64,000 nucleotides of DNA from Alteromonadaceae bacterium XY-R5 (GTDB taxonomy: Bacteria; Pseudomonadota; Gammaproteobacteria; Enterobacterales; Alteromonadaceae): NCBI GenBank assembly GCA_001660395.1, contig LXWE01000002.1:1-64000 (forward strand), in the 5' to 3' direction. The position numbers were made by a program, and so were the translations under genes. Below the pieces are notes generated by a model that saw only the letters and a list, made by a program, of their open reading frames with translations, was not told the DNA's origin and ran no database searches. Below, one piece after another: positions 28,775 to 38,435 of the stretch. Each line of letters begins with the position of its first letter. Within the stretch, counting starts at the first letter, position 1.

Positions 28775-28799
28775 AAAAAGCCCCTTGAAGGGGCTTTTT
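28775..28799. terminator. Bidirectional terminator
   Basis: GCCCC and GGGGC pair around TTGAA, flanked by A and T runs on either side, exactly between two convergent genes. It can serve both strands. Confidence 0.9.
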
Positions 28800-28800
28800 G

Positions 28801-30216
28801 TTAGTAGGCGTTTTTATTGATAAAGCCTTTAAATACCGTGGCAAAAATGATTTTCAAATCAAGCCACACAGACCAGTGATGAATATAGTCCAGGTCATAT
28901 TCAACCCGTTTCACCATCTTGTTGATTGTTTCGGTCTCACCCCTAAAACCGTTCACCTGCGCCCAACCCGTGATGCCGGGGCGAACTTTGTGGCGCAGCA
29001 TATAACCTTCAATCAGCTTTCGATATTGCTCATTATGCGCAACGGCATGCGGTCGTGGCCCTACAATCGACATCCGGCCCTGCAATACATTGATAAACTG
29101 AGGTAGTTCGTCTAACGAAGTGCGGCGTAAAAAGGCCCCTAATGGCGTTATGCGAGCATCGTTTTTGGTTGCCTGTTTCACTTCGGAGCCATTGTCCTGA
29201 GTGGTCATAGAACGAAACTTATATACCGTGATTTGTTTACCATCCAGGCCATAACGGGACTGTTTGAAGATAACCGGCCCGCGAGACGTCAGCTTAACTG
29301 CGGCGGCTATGGCCAGCATAGGCAAAGCAATCATCGTCAGAATGAGCGAAGACAATACAATATCCTCAAGCCGCTTCAGTACATCCGAAGCCCCCTGAAA
29401 CGGCGTATCAAACACACTTAATGTTTGGATAGAGCCCACATTCTGCCAGCGGGCATTGATCAGGTTATATATAAAGAAGTTAGGAATAATGTACACAGTT
29501 GCAGTTGTGTCACTGCACAGATTCAAAATATGCATGATCCGCTTTTCAGCCGACATAGGTAGAGCGATGTAGATGTAGTCGACCTTATTGTTTCGCGCTA
29601 ACTCAATCGCGTCATTTATTTTGCCGCTGATTTGGTTTTTGAATTCGTGAGACAAGCGATCTTCCGTACGGTCATCAAAAACGCCCCCGAATTTAATGCC
29701 TAGCTGGTCATTATTCAGAATCTCATGGGCCAGATTAAAGCCAGATTGGGTTGCTCCGATGATGATAGCGGTACGAGTGTTATGGCCATTTTTGCGGTAG
29801 ACAAACAGTAACTGACGGAAGATGACTCTCCAGCCCAAAAGCATTGGCCAGGTGGCACATAACCACGCCATGATGATGACGGAATCGTAAGGCACCCAAC
29901 CCGGCATCAGGTATGCGAAAGTGGTTACACAAAGAGAACTAAACGCCCACACAATCGAGACATATTTCAACAGAATTGTTGAAGAGGCAGTACGCCAGGA
30001 CCGATAAATGTCCATAGCTTCTGCAAATAGCATATAACTAAGAGAAAATACGAACAGTGTTACCAGTGCGTCGGCTTTTAACTCAATGCCATTCACGATT
30101 AAAATCGCATAATAAAGACAAGTAACAACGACAAGATCGATCAGGCGATAGAGGGTAGAAAAACTGCTTTTATGGGATTGAATAATCCCTTTAGTAGCTT
30201 TTGTCTCATCGTTCAT
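28801..30216 (-). CDS. wcaJ: Undecaprenyl-phosphate glucose phosphotransferase (WcaJ type)
   Basis: Polyprenyl-phosphate hexose-1-phosphate transferase of 471 residues that starts repeat-unit synthesis by loading a sugar phosphate onto undecaprenyl phosphate. Four N-terminal helices, a Rossmann-like CoA-binding-type domain (IIIGATQSGFNLAHEI near 152), a fifth helix near 290 and the catalytic domain with KFRSM, TSLDELPQFINVLQGRMSIV and GPRP are in the usual order. Length is typical. It faces away from the export genes; a long AT-rich region separates them. Confidence 0.92.
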   Translation of the reverse strand: MNDETKATKGIIQSHKSSFSTLYRLIDLVVVTCLYYAILIVNGIELKADALVTLFVFSLSYMLFAEAMDIYRSWRTASSTILLKYVSIVWAFSSLCVTTFAYLMPGWVPYDSVIIMAWLCATWPMLLGWRVIFRQLLFVYRKNGHNTRTAIIIGATQSGFNLAHEILNNDQLGIKFGGVFDDRTEDRLSHEFKNQISGKINDAIELARNNKVDYIYIALPMSAEKRIMHILNLCSDTTATVYIIPNFFIYNLINARWQNVGSIQTLSVFDTPFQGASDVLKRLEDIVLSSLILTMIALPMLAIAAAVKLTSRGPVIFKQSRYGLDGKQITVYKFRSMTTQDNGSEVKQATKNDARITPLGAFLRRTSLDELPQFINVLQGRMSIVGPRPHAVAHNEQYRKLIEGYMLRHKVRPGITGWAQVNGFRGETETINKMVKRVEYDLDYIHHWSVWLDLKIIFATVFKGFINKNAY

Positions 30217-30937
30217 AAATTCATCTCCCTAATGAAAATTATGCCGCTTAAAATTTCGACAGTAGACTGCAAATGATAAAAAAGAACCATGGATAAAAAA
30301 TGACAGTAATTAATTAAAGCTGTGAAATTTTCTTATATTTACTGGCGCAAAAAAGCATCATTGAACATCTTTTTTACACAATTAAAACAAATAAAGTACA
30401 TACAACTGATTGTTTCTAAAGATTAAGTTATAGAATTTCAGTGTTATGTAATTATGTTACCATTTACAGACAAGTATTGCGCTTTGTTTAAATTTAAGTA
30501 CTTCAACATTTTAGTAACTCGGTAAAGTTTCCTTATCGATTACTTATTTAAACTGTCACACTGCTTGTCTTATAATGGCATAATTGTGTAAAGCAAATTA
30601 AATGCCACAGATTTTACTCATGAAAAAGAAAATAAATTACATTTGTAAATGAAATGTTTTTATTTCTTTTTTTGTTTGTAATAATTGATTTGGTTTATTG
30701 ATGCTAAATCAATTGGAAAACAAGTATTTCGAAAAGAAGGGTCTCAATTTTTAATTGAGCCGAATTTTGCTTGGCTGGCACAGTAATCGCATTACTCAAA
30801 TAAGAACCATTTTGGAGCATGATGCTCACTGAGTTTGTGGTAGCCGACAATTAAAATCTGGTCGGTTTATTTGCATATCTGATGCTCGTGATAAGTTACT
30901 ATCCAATAAAGAATCCTGAACAATTAAGGACAATGGA
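30217..30937. other. Long AT-rich control region of the exopolysaccharide cluster
   Basis: About 720 bases with no credible gene, strongly AT-rich, between the divergent wcaJ and export operons. It contains a 17-base hairpin CTCAATT-TTT-AATTGAG at 30743-30759. I saw no JUMPstart element and no c-di-GMP riboswitch core. Its size suggests several regulator sites or an H-NS-like silencer target, which is inference. Confidence 0.6.
30743..30759. repeat. Perfect hyphenated palindrome in the exopolysaccharide control region
   Basis: CTCAATT and AATTGAG flank TTT, about 180 bases before the outer-membrane protein gene. It could be a dimeric regulator site or a leader hairpin. Confidence 0.4.
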
Positions 30938-32131
30938 ATGCGCAAAAATATTTTAGGTGTAGCCGTCTTCTCCGCTCTTTCAGCCAGTGCTGATGCGCAA
31001 GAGGCCGCCAGTATCCCTCTTGGTGGTTTCGAATTAGTGCCGACATTAAGTTATACACTTGGTTATGATGACAATGTAATTAGGAACAACGACGATAAAA
31101 TTGAGAGTTGGAAGAGTGTAATTACACCAGAGTTGGTACTATTGAACAATTTTGGTGCGAACCAGCTTCAATTCGGATACCGATTGTCTCGCGGTGATTA
31201 TTTTTCTAGTCAGGAAGACGATTACACGGATCACCTCTTGTCCGCAAAGCTTGATTATGAGCTTGATGCTCGCAATAGATTCAAAGCAGATTTGACCTGG
31301 GAAAACGGTCATGATGAACGCGGTACTCGTTATTCCATCGGTTCAGGTGCGTCCCTTGTGAATCCTGATGAGTACAAAAATACCGAGTTAGATGTAGTGT
31401 ATTCCTATGGTGCCTTAACGTCTGTAGCGCGTATCGATATCAATGCTAATTTTATGAACATTGATTACGACCTCAACACCGACAGCTACAAGAGCCGCGA
31501 TCGCGATGTCAGTACGTTAGGTGGTACCTTTTATTATCAGATAGCACCACTGACAGATCTTACTTTCGACGCATCCCATAAAGAAATTGATTATGATTTT
31601 GCTCTCGTTCCATCCGAACCATTAGATTCTGATGAAGATCGTTTGTTGGTCGGTGTTAAATGGGAATCATCTGCGCAGACCTCTGGCTATGCCAAGGTCG
31701 GGTATCGTAAGAAAGATTTTAAAGCTGCCGCTCGCGATACCTTTGAAGGCGCGGACTGGACCGTAGGCGTTACTTGGGAGCCTGCATCATATTCTAAGTT
31801 CAATTTCAGCACTAATAGTGATACGAATGAAACCAATGGAGAAGGTAATTTTATTAAGATTCGGACTTACGTTGCTGATTGGCAACATGAATGGATCGAA
31901 CGAGTAAATTCTATCGTCATGCTTGAGTTCACAAATAATAAATATGAAGGTGAGAGTGGCGTGGTGACGCGAAATGATGACAATACATCATTGGTAACCG
32001 GAGTTAACTACGAATTTAGGCGCTGGATGGTGTTGAAGTTCAATTATAAATACGACAAACGCGATAGCAACAGAGATACCATCGATTACGATAGGAATCG
32101 TTTCAATTTTACTGTGAATGTCAGCCTGTAA
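30938..32131 (+). CDS. Outer-membrane beta-barrel protein of the exopolysaccharide cluster (BBP2_2/EpsL-like)
   Basis: Protein of 397 residues with a signal peptide (about 1-20, ending ADAQ) and alternating amphipathic strands rich in Tyr, Asp and Asn, ending RNRFNFTVNVSL with the C-terminal hydrophobic strand of outer-membrane barrels. Openings like LVPTLSYTLGYDDNVIRNND are seen in BBP2_2 proteins encoded in polysaccharide operons. It may help the polymer cross or attach to the outer membrane. It is the first gene of a run with the OPX and BY-kinase genes. Confidence 0.78.
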   Translation: MRKNILGVAVFSALSASADAQEAASIPLGGFELVPTLSYTLGYDDNVIRNNDDKIESWKSVITPELVLLNNFGANQLQFGYRLSRGDYFSSQEDDYTDHLLSAKLDYELDARNRFKADLTWENGHDERGTRYSIGSGASLVNPDEYKNTELDVVYSYGALTSVARIDINANFMNIDYDLNTDSYKSRDRDVSTLGGTFYYQIAPLTDLTFDASHKEIDYDFALVPSEPLDSDEDRLLVGVKWESSAQTSGYAKVGYRKKDFKAAARDTFEGADWTVGVTWEPASYSKFNFSTNSDTNETNGEGNFIKIRTYVADWQHEWIERVNSIVMLEFTNNKYEGESGVVTRNDDNTSLVTGVNYEFRRWMVLKFNYKYDKRDSNRDTIDYDRNRFNFTVNVSL

Positions 32132-32146
32132 GCGGAATTTGAAGTT

Positions 32147-32686
32147 ATGAGAAGTAACATTGTGTCGATCGTGCTGATGCTATTTACATTGGTGTCTACG
32201 TCTTTGCACGCACAAATAACCAGTTTGAATCAATATCGTCTTGGCGCAGGTGATTTATTGCAAATTACTGTTTATGGACAAGATGACTTGAGCTTGAAGA
32301 CCCGGCTTACTGATATCGGTGTCGTAAATTACCCGTATCTGGGCGAAGTAAAAGTTATTGGTATGACGATTTCTGAGTTGGAAAATTATATTTATAAAGG
32401 ACTGAAAGGCGACTACTTAGTTGAGCCTTCTGTCTCTGTTTCTATTTTGGATTATCGGCCTTTCTTTATTAACGGCGAAGTCAAAAAGCCGGGCGGGTAT
32501 CCTTACCAGCCCGGGCTTTCCATTGATAAAGCCGCAGCGCTGGCCGGCGGTTATACCGAGAGAGCTTCAAAAACAAAAGTTCAAATAGTTCGGGAAATGG
32601 ATGGGAAAAGGGTGACCATTCCTGTTGATAACAATGCTTCTGTGTTACCAGGTGACATTGTCACAGTTGAACAGAGTTTCTTTTAA
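32147..32686 (+). CDS. Polysaccharide export protein (OPX, Wza-like, short form)
   Basis: Protein of 179 residues: signal peptide (about 1-23), a Poly_export domain (YRLGAGDLLQITVYGQDDLS) and a SLBB domain (FINGEVKKPGGYPYQPGLSI). There is no lipobox Cys and no C-terminal membrane helix, so it is the short OPX class, which probably needs a partner barrel; the BBP2_2-like protein just upstream is a natural candidate. It acts at the periplasmic face of the outer membrane, passing polymer from the co-polymerase. Confidence 0.88.
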   Translation: MRSNIVSIVLMLFTLVSTSLHAQITSLNQYRLGAGDLLQITVYGQDDLSLKTRLTDIGVVNYPYLGEVKVIGMTISELENYIYKGLKGDYLVEPSVSVSILDYRPFFINGEVKKPGGYPYQPGLSIDKAAALAGGYTERASKTKVQIVREMDGKRVTIPVDNNASVLPGDIVTVEQSFF

Positions 32687-32710
32687 CCCTTTTTTGTCAT
32701 TGGAATTGCT

Positions 32711-34951
32711 ATGTCTCCAAAAGGAACCGAACATATAGATTCCCCTTTATTTGGGAATGATTTAATCGACTTTGGTCAGTATTGGCAAACGATACGCCGA
32801 TATCAGTGGCGTATTATTAGCCTAGCCCTATTAATTACACTTCTAGTTGCATTAATCGTAATGTCGATGACGCCAATATACCGCTCGTCATCTTCGCTAT
32901 TGATTGAAGCGGAAGAGGCCAAAGTAGTCTCCATTGAGGAAATATATGGTCTAGATTCAAATCGTAAAGAGTATTTTCAAACGCAATACGAGATTCTGAA
33001 ATCCCGTCATATCGCTGAGAAGGTTGTAGACAAATTAGATTTGGTAAACCATCCATTATTTAACAAAATAGATGATGGTTTTGATATTCGTCAGTCTTTG
33101 CAAAGTGTCAAAGACAGTATTAAGGCTGCCTTACCATTTCTTCCTCAAAATCCAGAGCCAGTTACACTGACAGACGAGGAAAGACTGTTAGCTAAACGTA
33201 AAGCTATAACCGACTTTGTTTTGAATAACCTTACAATCACTCCAATTAAATATACTCAAGTGGTGAAAATTGGTTATGAAAGTGAGTCACCTGAATTAGC
33301 TGCAGATATCGCTAATGCTGTGGCAAACGTGTATATCGAAAATTACCTTGAAGCCAAATTCGATATGACCTCAAAAGCCACGTCCTGGCTGAACGACAGC
33401 TTGCAGGGCTTGCGCGATAAACTGGATTTATCAGAAAAAGCGCTGGCTGATTTCTACGAGCGTGAACAACTGGTCAATATGGACGGTGTGGTTGGGTTAG
33501 CATCGGAAGAATTGCAGGGCTTAAGTGAGCAGTTACTTGCAGCAGAAAGTAAACTAAAACAAAGCCAGGCCATTTTTGAGCAGGTTCAAACTTACCGTGG
33601 TGATATTGCAGAATTAGCTAAACTGCCTGAGGTACTCAATCACCCATCAGTGCAGAACGTGCGCAAAGCAGAACTGGCTGCTGAGAGTAAAGTGTCTGAA
33701 CTGAGCAAAGTGTATGGCCCTAAACACCAGAAAATGATTTCTGCAACGGCGGAATTAACTGCAGTGCAGGACAGCCTTGAACGTCAGGTTCAGGCATTAG
33801 TGTCGGGCATCACCAGTGAATATCAACAGGCACAGATCAGAGTTACCAGTTTGCGTAAGTCGGTTGAAGACTCAAAAGTGGAATACCGTAAGCTAACTAA
33901 TCTGGAAAACAAACGTCGTACCTTGCAACGCGAAGTTGATATTAACCAACAGCTCTATAATTCGTTCTTTACCCGCTTAAAAGAAACCAGCGAAGTGGGT
34001 GGGTTTGAGTCTGCAAATGCCCGCGTATTGGACAGGGCCATATTGCCAACTATTCCAGCAAAACCGAATAAACCCTTGTTTGTCGGTGCTGCGTTAATTC
34101 TGAGCCTGGGTTTTGGTGTGGCCATGGCCATCGTCCTTGAAGCACTCAATAGTGGTATTCGTTCTGTTGAGGACGTTGAGCGTAAACTCGGTCAGCGTAT
34201 GCTGGGGTTAATTCCTTGGCAGCCGCACAGCAAAAAGCAAAATTTACCCGTACGTCAGTTCTTCGATACTAAGCACCATTCTTTTAGTGAAGCAATTCGA
34301 ACCCTGCGTACAAGCTTGCAGTTACTGCATTTAGAAACAAATCATCAGGTGATGATGGTGACATCCAGTGTTCCTAAAGAGGGGAAAACGACGGTTTCGA
34401 TTAACCTGGCCTTTGCGATGGGGCAACTTGGACGGGTGTTATTAATTGAAGCAGATTTGCGTCGTCCGACTGTGGCGAAGCAGTTTGGATTCCCCGGTTT
34501 TCAGCCAGGCCTGGCTAACCTGATCTCAGGCACACATACACTGGATGAGTGTATTGTGAGTGACACCTCTTCAGGTATAGATATTTTGTGCTCTGGAACT
34601 ATTCCGCCGAACCCTCAGGAATTACTTGCTTCTGCGCAATTCCGTCGTTTAATGCAGGATTTCCGTGGCACCTATGATCACATTATTGTGGACACTGCGC
34701 CTACTCAGGCAGTGAGTGATGCGATGGTTATCTCTAATAGTTGTGATGCCTTGCTGTATGTCGTGAAATCAGACAGTACCAGTGACAAATTGATCAACAG
34801 TGGCGTTGGTCGCTTCCTGCAGGTTGGCAAACGAGTTGATGGAATTGTACTGAACCAGGTGGATGTCAGAAAGGCAGCTAATAGTGATGACTACGCGGGC
34901 TTCTATGATAAATATGGCTATCACTCTCAGGCTGAACAGGTGAAGTTGTAA
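32711..34951 (+). CDS. Polysaccharide co-polymerase with tyrosine kinase domain (Wzc type)
   Basis: Inner-membrane protein of 746 residues. The Wzz domain has one helix near 35-55, a long coiled-coil periplasmic region (about 190-420) and a second helix near 455-475. The cytoplasmic BY-kinase follows with Walker A VPKEGKTT (about 554-561), Walker A' LLIEADLRRP (about 576) and Walker B HIIVDTAP (about 657). Four Tyr lie in the last 19 residues as the autophosphorylated tail. Such proteins set chain length and link polymerase to the OPX. A terminator follows. Confidence 0.92.
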   Translation: MSPKGTEHIDSPLFGNDLIDFGQYWQTIRRYQWRIISLALLITLLVALIVMSMTPIYRSSSSLLIEAEEAKVVSIEEIYGLDSNRKEYFQTQYEILKSRHIAEKVVDKLDLVNHPLFNKIDDGFDIRQSLQSVKDSIKAALPFLPQNPEPVTLTDEERLLAKRKAITDFVLNNLTITPIKYTQVVKIGYESESPELAADIANAVANVYIENYLEAKFDMTSKATSWLNDSLQGLRDKLDLSEKALADFYEREQLVNMDGVVGLASEELQGLSEQLLAAESKLKQSQAIFEQVQTYRGDIAELAKLPEVLNHPSVQNVRKAELAAESKVSELSKVYGPKHQKMISATAELTAVQDSLERQVQALVSGITSEYQQAQIRVTSLRKSVEDSKVEYRKLTNLENKRRTLQREVDINQQLYNSFFTRLKETSEVGGFESANARVLDRAILPTIPAKPNKPLFVGAALILSLGFGVAMAIVLEALNSGIRSVEDVERKLGQRMLGLIPWQPHSKKQNLPVRQFFDTKHHSFSEAIRTLRTSLQLLHLETNHQVMMVTSSVPKEGKTTVSINLAFAMGQLGRVLLIEADLRRPTVAKQFGFPGFQPGLANLISGTHTLDECIVSDTSSGIDILCSGTIPPNPQELLASAQFRRLMQDFRGTYDHIIVDTAPTQAVSDAMVISNSCDALLYVVKSDSTSDKLINSGVGRFLQVGKRVDGIVLNQVDVRKAANSDDYAGFYDKYGYHSQAEQVKL

Positions 34952-34982
34952 GCTAGGCAATGCTTCTTAATGAGAATAAAAG

Positions 34983-35003
34983 GCCGCCTATTGGCGGCTT
35001 TTT
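34983..35003 (+). terminator. Terminator after the co-polymerase gene
   Basis: GCCGCC and GGCGGC pair around TATT and run into five T, 31 bases after the stop. Confidence 0.88.
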
Positions 35004-35072
35004 CTTGCCTGAGTATTTTGATGGCGGGTAAGCTATCAGGGTAACCAAAAACAAAAACGATAAAGCGTACTT

Positions 35073-35819
35073 ATGTCCCCGACGTCCCAGAAATTTTCCT
35101 TTTCCCGCCATTGGCTGAGTTGCACGATCATTGTGATTCTGCTGGTCTGTGCATCGCAGGTATTTGAACAGACCAGAGCAGCTCTGAATTACTATCAGGT
35201 TAAAAATGGTGTGCAGCGTTGGCAGGAAAAGCAAACGCTGTCTAATCCACAAAGTTATATCCAAATGAAGACCGCAGCGCAAAGAGCGGTTGATCTGTTC
35301 CCTGAAAATCCACTTTACCTGGATGCGCTGGCAGAGGTGTATCAATGGGGAGTGTTTTTTAATGTTGAAGCAGACCAGCAGAAAGCTCTGGCAACCATGC
35401 AGCAACTTTATTTGCAGTCGGTAATGTATAGACCTGCCTGGCCAGTAACCTGGGCCAATTTGGCGCAGCTAAAATGGCGCAAGCAGGAATTTGATCAGGA
35501 ACTATTGGGCTATCTGAGCAAAGCCGATGCTTTGGGCCCAAGTCAGCCTGAGGTACATGAATTGTATGTTAATTTAGGCTTGGCACTATATAAGGCCCGG
35601 CACCCGTTTTTTGCGCAAATCAATCAACAGGTCAAACAGCGACTATTACTTGGGCTGGAAAATCCACAGTCACGACAGGATGTCATTTCGATGGTGAGCC
35701 AGTATCACGCAGATAAAGTTGCCTGTCGCTGGCTTAAAGACGCCAATGGTTTTATACGGAATATGCTTAGCTGCGAAGCCAGTCCCAAAGGCCGAGTGAA
35801 AAATCCTCAAAAAGGTTAA
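35073..35819 (+). CDS. VpsP-like polysaccharide biosynthesis protein
   Basis: Protein of 248 residues with one N-terminal membrane helix (about 14-32) and a periplasmic or cytoplasmic domain of TPR-like helices (FPENPLYLDALAEVYQWGVF, then PVTWANLAQLKWRKQEFDQE). It resembles VpsP of the Vibrio polysaccharide cluster, whose exact role is unknown. It follows the co-polymerase after a terminator. Its 3' end overlaps the convergent gene at 35767 by 53 bases. Confidence 0.65.
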   Translation: MSPTSQKFSFSRHWLSCTIIVILLVCASQVFEQTRAALNYYQVKNGVQRWQEKQTLSNPQSYIQMKTAAQRAVDLFPENPLYLDALAEVYQWGVFFNVEADQQKALATMQQLYLQSVMYRPAWPVTWANLAQLKWRKQEFDQELLGYLSKADALGPSQPEVHELYVNLGLALYKARHPFFAQINQQVKQRLLLGLENPQSRQDVISMVSQYHADKVACRWLKDANGFIRNMLSCEASPKGRVKNPQKG

Positions 35820-36171
35820 TGCCCAGTGCGGACTTAATAATATACAGGATCAATAAGCCGGTCAGAGTACAAAAAGCAAGGAATAAGGTAACAAGCAAAG
35901 CCCGAATAGCCTTTGACGCTCGTTCTTCTTCTCGGCTCAATTCTCGGGTGTTCTTGCCCGCCAAAAACACATAGTAATAGCGGTGTTTAAGGCCTTTTAC
36001 AGTGCCGCGAACATCCACTTTATGGTGCCCCCACTGTCTGGCAGCTACCGCATTTTTAAGATGTGACAGTTGTTCTTCACTGAATGAATCCTGCACCTCT
36101 TTTGGCATGCGCGAGAGCAAATTTTTAATGATGGGATCGTCTCTTAGGGCACCCGAGAATTTAACTGTCAT
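35767..36171 (-). CDS. Small membrane protein of unknown function
   Basis: Protein of 134 residues that I do not recognise as a named family. A soluble N-terminal part with LLSRMPKEVQDSFSEEQLSH and a basic stretch GTVKGLKHRYYYVFLAGK precedes one long hydrophobic helix (about 88-112). The start has AAGGAAAG upstream. It is the last gene of a minus-strand run with a Wzy-like gene 23 bases upstream, so a role in polymer assembly or its control is possible. Its end overlaps the vpsP-like gene tail-to-tail. Confidence 0.7.
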   Translation of the reverse strand: MTVKFSGALRDDPIIKNLLSRMPKEVQDSFSEEQLSHLKNAVAARQWGHHKVDVRGTVKGLKHRYYYVFLAGKNTRELSREEERASKAIRALLVTLFLAFCTLTGLLILYIIKSALGINLFEDFSLGLWDWLRS

Positions 36172-36194
36172 AGGCTTTCCTTTTTGCCAGTATG

Positions 36195-37655
36195 CTACCC
36201 AAATCTCAACGATGAGGTGTTGTCAGACACAGGCTGCTTTTCTAATCTGATACTGATAAGCGATAGCGCAAGAATCAACACGAAATAGGCGGTGTTAGCC
36301 GGTGCCTGTAAAGGGAAATCTACCGTCATATGGGTCAGCATGCCGATAATGGCCATGATGCAGGCAAAACTCATGCCCCGCATCAGGCTTTTGCGTCTTG
36401 TTGCCATCGCGCGCAAAGCTGACCAAAAGCATATCCCCAAAAATCCCGCCAGAATAAGCGTGACGGGTATACCCGCTTCTAATGCAAACTGCAGATAATC
36501 GTTATGGGCTTGATCATAAAATAGCACCACATCTGTGCCCTGATAGCCTGGGAATAAACCATAAAAACTGCCCATTCCAGCGCCAGTAATACCCCATTGA
36601 GGTAGCATCTCTATTGCATCAAGCACAACCTCATCCCGACTTTCCTGCGTCAGGCTGGTCTGTTCCAGACGCTCCTGCACCTTATCTAAGCCGAACCAGG
36701 CACTGAGAATAAAAATATCGATAATAAACAAGCTGATAATCAGGACAGTTAGGCTTTTACCACGGTTTTTAATCAGCAGTAATCCCAGTACGCCCGTAAT
36801 GGTCATTGCTGCGAAAAAGGCGGAGTTTCCCATGCGAGAACGTGACATCACCAACGCAATCACCATAATTGCCAGGCTGATTCGCACCAGTGCTTTTGAA
36901 CTAAAAAGGGTGTTAATGAAATGACGCATCCAGGCTCGTCTGCCAGACAATGCTTTTGCGCCTAAAGTGCTGACCATGTAGCCAATACCCACACACAGAC
37001 ACAGCATAAGGAAATTGGCGTAATGGTTTTTGTAGACAAAGCTGCCCGTTGCAATTTGGGTAACTGGTAAATTGAAAATGGGGCTACGGGTAATGCCTGA
37101 AAGAGATTCCAGCGCGCCGTACAATGCCTGCAAAGTGCCAGCGGCAACAATACAAAGCATTAAACCGATAATACGTTTACGTTGATTAAGCAGCAGCAAG
37201 GCACTCACAAATAACGAGACATACGCCATGCTTTTGTAGAAGCTGATGCGAGTTTGTGCTGGGTCGACGGACAGGGTCAGCCAGCTCGTTTCTGCGGTTG
37301 GCACAATTTGCTGCAAATTGACGCGTGCTGGTGCAAGAAAATGGATTATGCCTTCCGGCATGGGAATGAACTGGATTAGATTCCAGGCTAAAAATATCAA
37401 TAGCAATACTATCGGCAGTCGGTAGGCTTTTAATCGCAGCAAAAGGTCATCGCGATAAACCCACACTGCACCACTGAGCAGAAAATAGCAGATTAATTCC
37501 ATACAAGCCCAAGCCCAAGGGCGGTTAGAGCCCAGCGGCAAGGGTAACCAAAAGACTAAGAAGAGCAGGGTATAGAACAAAGCGCCGTCTTTTCGAATCG
37601 GCAGTGAATGGCGTTTTACGCTCGAAGCGGCAAATGACATGTTTTCTGAGTACAT
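36195..37655 (-). CDS. O-antigen ligase/polymerase family membrane protein (Wzy_C), first copy
   Basis: Inner-membrane protein of 486 residues with about a dozen hydrophobic segments and a large periplasmic loop (about 320-375) ending in AHNDYLQFALEAGIPVTLIL, the Wzy_C/WaaL signature region. It should polymerise or ligate undecaprenyl-linked repeat units. A second, unrelated-looking Wzy candidate lies at 45821. A start 5 codons in (37640) is possible; neither has a strong ribosome site. Confidence 0.85.
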   Translation of the reverse strand: MYSENMSFAASSVKRHSLPIRKDGALFYTLLFLVFWLPLPLGSNRPWAWACMELICYFLLSGAVWVYRDDLLLRLKAYRLPIVLLLIFLAWNLIQFIPMPEGIIHFLAPARVNLQQIVPTAETSWLTLSVDPAQTRISFYKSMAYVSLFVSALLLLNQRKRIIGLMLCIVAAGTLQALYGALESLSGITRSPIFNLPVTQIATGSFVYKNHYANFLMLCLCVGIGYMVSTLGAKALSGRRAWMRHFINTLFSSKALVRISLAIMVIALVMSRSRMGNSAFFAAMTITGVLGLLLIKNRGKSLTVLIISLFIIDIFILSAWFGLDKVQERLEQTSLTQESRDEVVLDAIEMLPQWGITGAGMGSFYGLFPGYQGTDVVLFYDQAHNDYLQFALEAGIPVTLILAGFLGICFWSALRAMATRRKSLMRGMSFACIMAIIGMLTHMTVDFPLQAPANTAYFVLILALSLISIRLEKQPVSDNTSSLRFG

Positions 37656-37685
37656 CTAAAAACAAATACAGTGTTAAGCAGAAAC

Positions 37686-37710
37686 AAAAAAGGGCCGCTT
37701 AGGCCCTTTT
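37686..37710 (-). terminator. Terminator after the unknown secreted protein gene
   Basis: On the minus strand AAAGGGCC and GGCCCTTT pair around TAAGC and run into a T tract, just after the stop at 37717. Confidence 0.85.
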
Positions 37711-37716
37711 CAGCGA

Positions 37717-38316
37717 TTAATTGGTTGAGGCTGTTGTGTCGCCACCACCTGAACCGCCTGCACCTACGCCTGTTCCCAGAGGGGTTGGCGTTGCAGTTAC
37801 GTTACCGCCTGCTGCTGTTGCGGTTTCAAAATCATCCGGCGATGCGCCAGCAGCAAGGGCCAGTACCATGGCATCTTCCTGACTGATGGTGCCACTCAAT
37901 ACGGCTGCAGTCACAATATCGTTTGCGGCATCAGGGAATAATGATACTGCAACAGTGATTACACTGTTCACTGAGTCTGGCGCAGCTTCAATCGCGGCAA
38001 TTACAGCTTCAAACAATTCGGTTGATTGTGCCAATTCACCAAACAAGGTGTTAGACGCATCACGATTTGACTGAATGACGTCTTTTAACGCATCGGTAAT
38101 GTCGGTACTTTCTGATGCGGTTGCACTATCCAGCACACTGTTAACTGCATCATTCGCAGATTTACCGGCACTGATTTGCACAGAAATCATTGATTGCAGT
38201 TTTTCACCTGGCTGCTGGTTTGCGGGTTGCACTATCGCCGTATCTGAAGACTGTGCAAAGGCAGCAGTGGTCAGTATGGATCCGAATAGTGCGCACATTG
38301 CTAAGTAATGGCGCAT
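37717..38316 (-). CDS. Secreted Ala-rich protein of unknown function
   Basis: Protein of 199 residues with a clear signal peptide (about 1-21, ending AFAQ). The mature part is low-Cys, acidic, Ala/Ser/Asp-rich and probably helical, and ends in a Gly-rich tail GAGGSGGGDTT. AGGAGG lies 4-5 bases before the start, so it should be well translated. A stretch near its C-terminus (LFP through ATAAG) aligns without gaps to the lipoprotein at 55551. It lies between lapD and a Wzy gene and has its own terminator. Function unknown. Confidence 0.8.
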   Translation of the reverse strand: MRHYLAMCALFGSILTTAAFAQSSDTAIVQPANQQPGEKLQSMISVQISAGKSANDAVNSVLDSATASESTDITDALKDVIQSNRDASNTLFGELAQSTELFEAVIAAIEAAPDSVNSVITVAVSLFPDAANDIVTAAVLSGTISQEDAMVLALAAGASPDDFETATAAGGNVTATPTPLGTGVGAGGSGGGDTTASTN

Positions 38317-38435
38317 GTAACCTCCTGTGTATAATTCTCTAATACGACGGCAATTATTCCATAATGGCCATATATTACCATTAACTCGTTGAGTTAACAG
38401 TTTTTTCTGTTTGAATTTTAATCACTTGCTCTGGC

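Noticed and set aside
28801-30937. c-di-GMP riboswitch or JUMPstart element in the polysaccharide control region
   Set aside because: I looked for the conserved cores and found none.
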